NCBI GenBank assembly: GCA_049999805.1
Contig: JBNGIO010006294.1
Span: 201,108 to 265,107, forward strand
Origin: Folioceros fuciformis
Taxonomy: Eukaryota > Anthocerotophyta > Anthocerotopsida > Anthocerotales
DNA: 64,000 nucleotides
Reading direction: 5' to 3'
Below are positions 63,433-64,000 of this stretch, in pieces (position 1 is the stretch's first letter; every line of letters begins with the position of its first letter). A program made the translations under genes and the position numbers. The notes beneath the pieces were generated by a model, which saw only the letters and a list, made by a program, of their open reading frames with translations, did not search any database and was not told the DNA's origin.

Positions 63433-64000
63433 TCAATTGCGATGATTAGCACCCTCCACGGCCATCAAACCCTCAGAAGCAACCAGTTCCGGAAGATTCA
63501 AACCCTCGCCGATAGCTTCATTGAACACGAAATCAATCACAAACGTATCACCGAGGCTAAGCTCTTGCTCAAAGTCTAGATCAGCCGCTGCCTCTGGTGC
63601 CGCCTCCATGAAAATTGCAAACTTGTCATCCTCGTCCCCAGAACATGTTGGATAAGGGCGGGCTGACACTTCTGGTGTAGGAGGGGAAACCCGAAATCTT
63701 TTCAAACTCTGGCCGATATAATCATCGAGGCTGAGCTCTGTCTTGAATTGGTTCAGTAGTTTGTCCCGTCGGGAATTAGGGTCGCTTCCAGCAATGGTTG
63801 CTGCGGGGTCATTGCTCTCCCAAAAGTGACGACACACCCAGCCCAACAAGTCAACCTCAACGTCTAGATCAGCCGCTTCCTCTGGTGCCACCTCCATGAA
63901 AATTACAAACTCGTCATCCTCGTCCCCATAACATGTTGGATAAGGGCGGCGGGCTGACACTTCTGGTGTAAGAGGGGAAATCGGATATTTTTTCGAACTC
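63433..64000 (-). CDS. Acidic repeat protein, C-terminal part (runs off the right edge)
   Basis: The frame is open from the window edge to TGA at 63435-63433 (about 188 codons visible); the N-terminus lies outside. It contains a tandem duplication of roughly 295 bases. Both copies carry TPEVSAR(R)PYPTC, GDED and an IFMEVAPEEAADLD-like acidic block (second copy FMEAAPEAAADLD). The outer copy has one extra Arg codon. Between them lies DDYIGQSLKRFRVSPP. I do not recognise the family; it is acidic and soluble, with no TM segment. Confidence 0.55.
   Translation of the reverse strand, partial: SSKKYPISPLTPEVSARRPYPTCYGDEDDEFVIFMEVAPEEAADLDVEVDLLGWVCRHFWESNDPAATIAGSDPNSRRDKLLNQFKTELSLDDYIGQSLKRFRVSPPTPEVSARPYPTCSGDEDDKFAIFMEAAPEAAADLDFEQELSLGDTFVIDFVFNEAIGEGLNLPELVASEGLMAVEGANHRN

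Overview
The window is nuclear DNA of a green plant. It has multi-exon genes with GT/GC-AG introns and plant-specific families: an organellar PPR editing factor, a group-1 LEA protein, a chloroplast tetrapyrrole enzyme, membrane-anchored START and GMI1-type SMC-hinge proteins. Introns are short (mostly 53-150 bases) and genes are dense. The PPR array style, the Tad-like LINE remnant and the FAR1/MULE-type transposase relic suggest a seed-free lineage (bryophyte, lycophyte, fern or streptophyte alga); this is inference, not proven. Four runs of N (100, 400, 10 and 10 bases) mark assembly gaps. The two 10-base runs lie inside tandem repeats.

Layout. 1-8.5 kb: a secreted PQQ-propeller protein (gap inside) and a two-anchor START protein, both +. 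8.9-13.1 kb: a GT29 sialyltransferase-like gene (-), head to head with a plastid atypical SDR (+), then a tiny LEA_5 gene (+). 13.6-16.3 kb: an intronless PLS-class PPR gene (-). 17-22.9 kb: an AT-rich island with minisatellites, a 5'-truncated LINE (+) and a FAR1/MULE relic (-). 23.6-28.7 kb: an intronless ANTH clathrin adaptor (+), an EF-hand protein (-) and a small two-TM protein (+). 29-38.7 kb: repeat-rich and gene-poor, with one small plant-specific gene (+). 38.8-48.8 kb: one 36-exon GMI1/SMCHD1-like gene (-). 49-53 kb: an inverted-repeat pair and an F-box/LRR gene (-). 54-58 kb: an ABC1-type kinase and a rhodanese protein (+). 59-64 kb: a 77-bp minisatellite, a small membrane ORF (-), plastid porphobilinogen deaminase (+) and the 3' end of an acidic repeat protein (-).

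The genes are mostly independent housekeeping or organelle functions; I see no operon-like cluster and no defence or biosynthetic island. Exon boundaries were worked out by hand from splice sites, phase and family similarity, and every multi-exon model closes in frame except the one crossing the 100-base gap. The most unusual signal is recurrent GC-AG splicing: six introns in three genes, four of them starting with the same hexamer, GCATGT. Next in interest are a 22-base micro-exon, three unrelated minisatellites that all have a 29-base period, and a fold-back-like inverted repeat pair.
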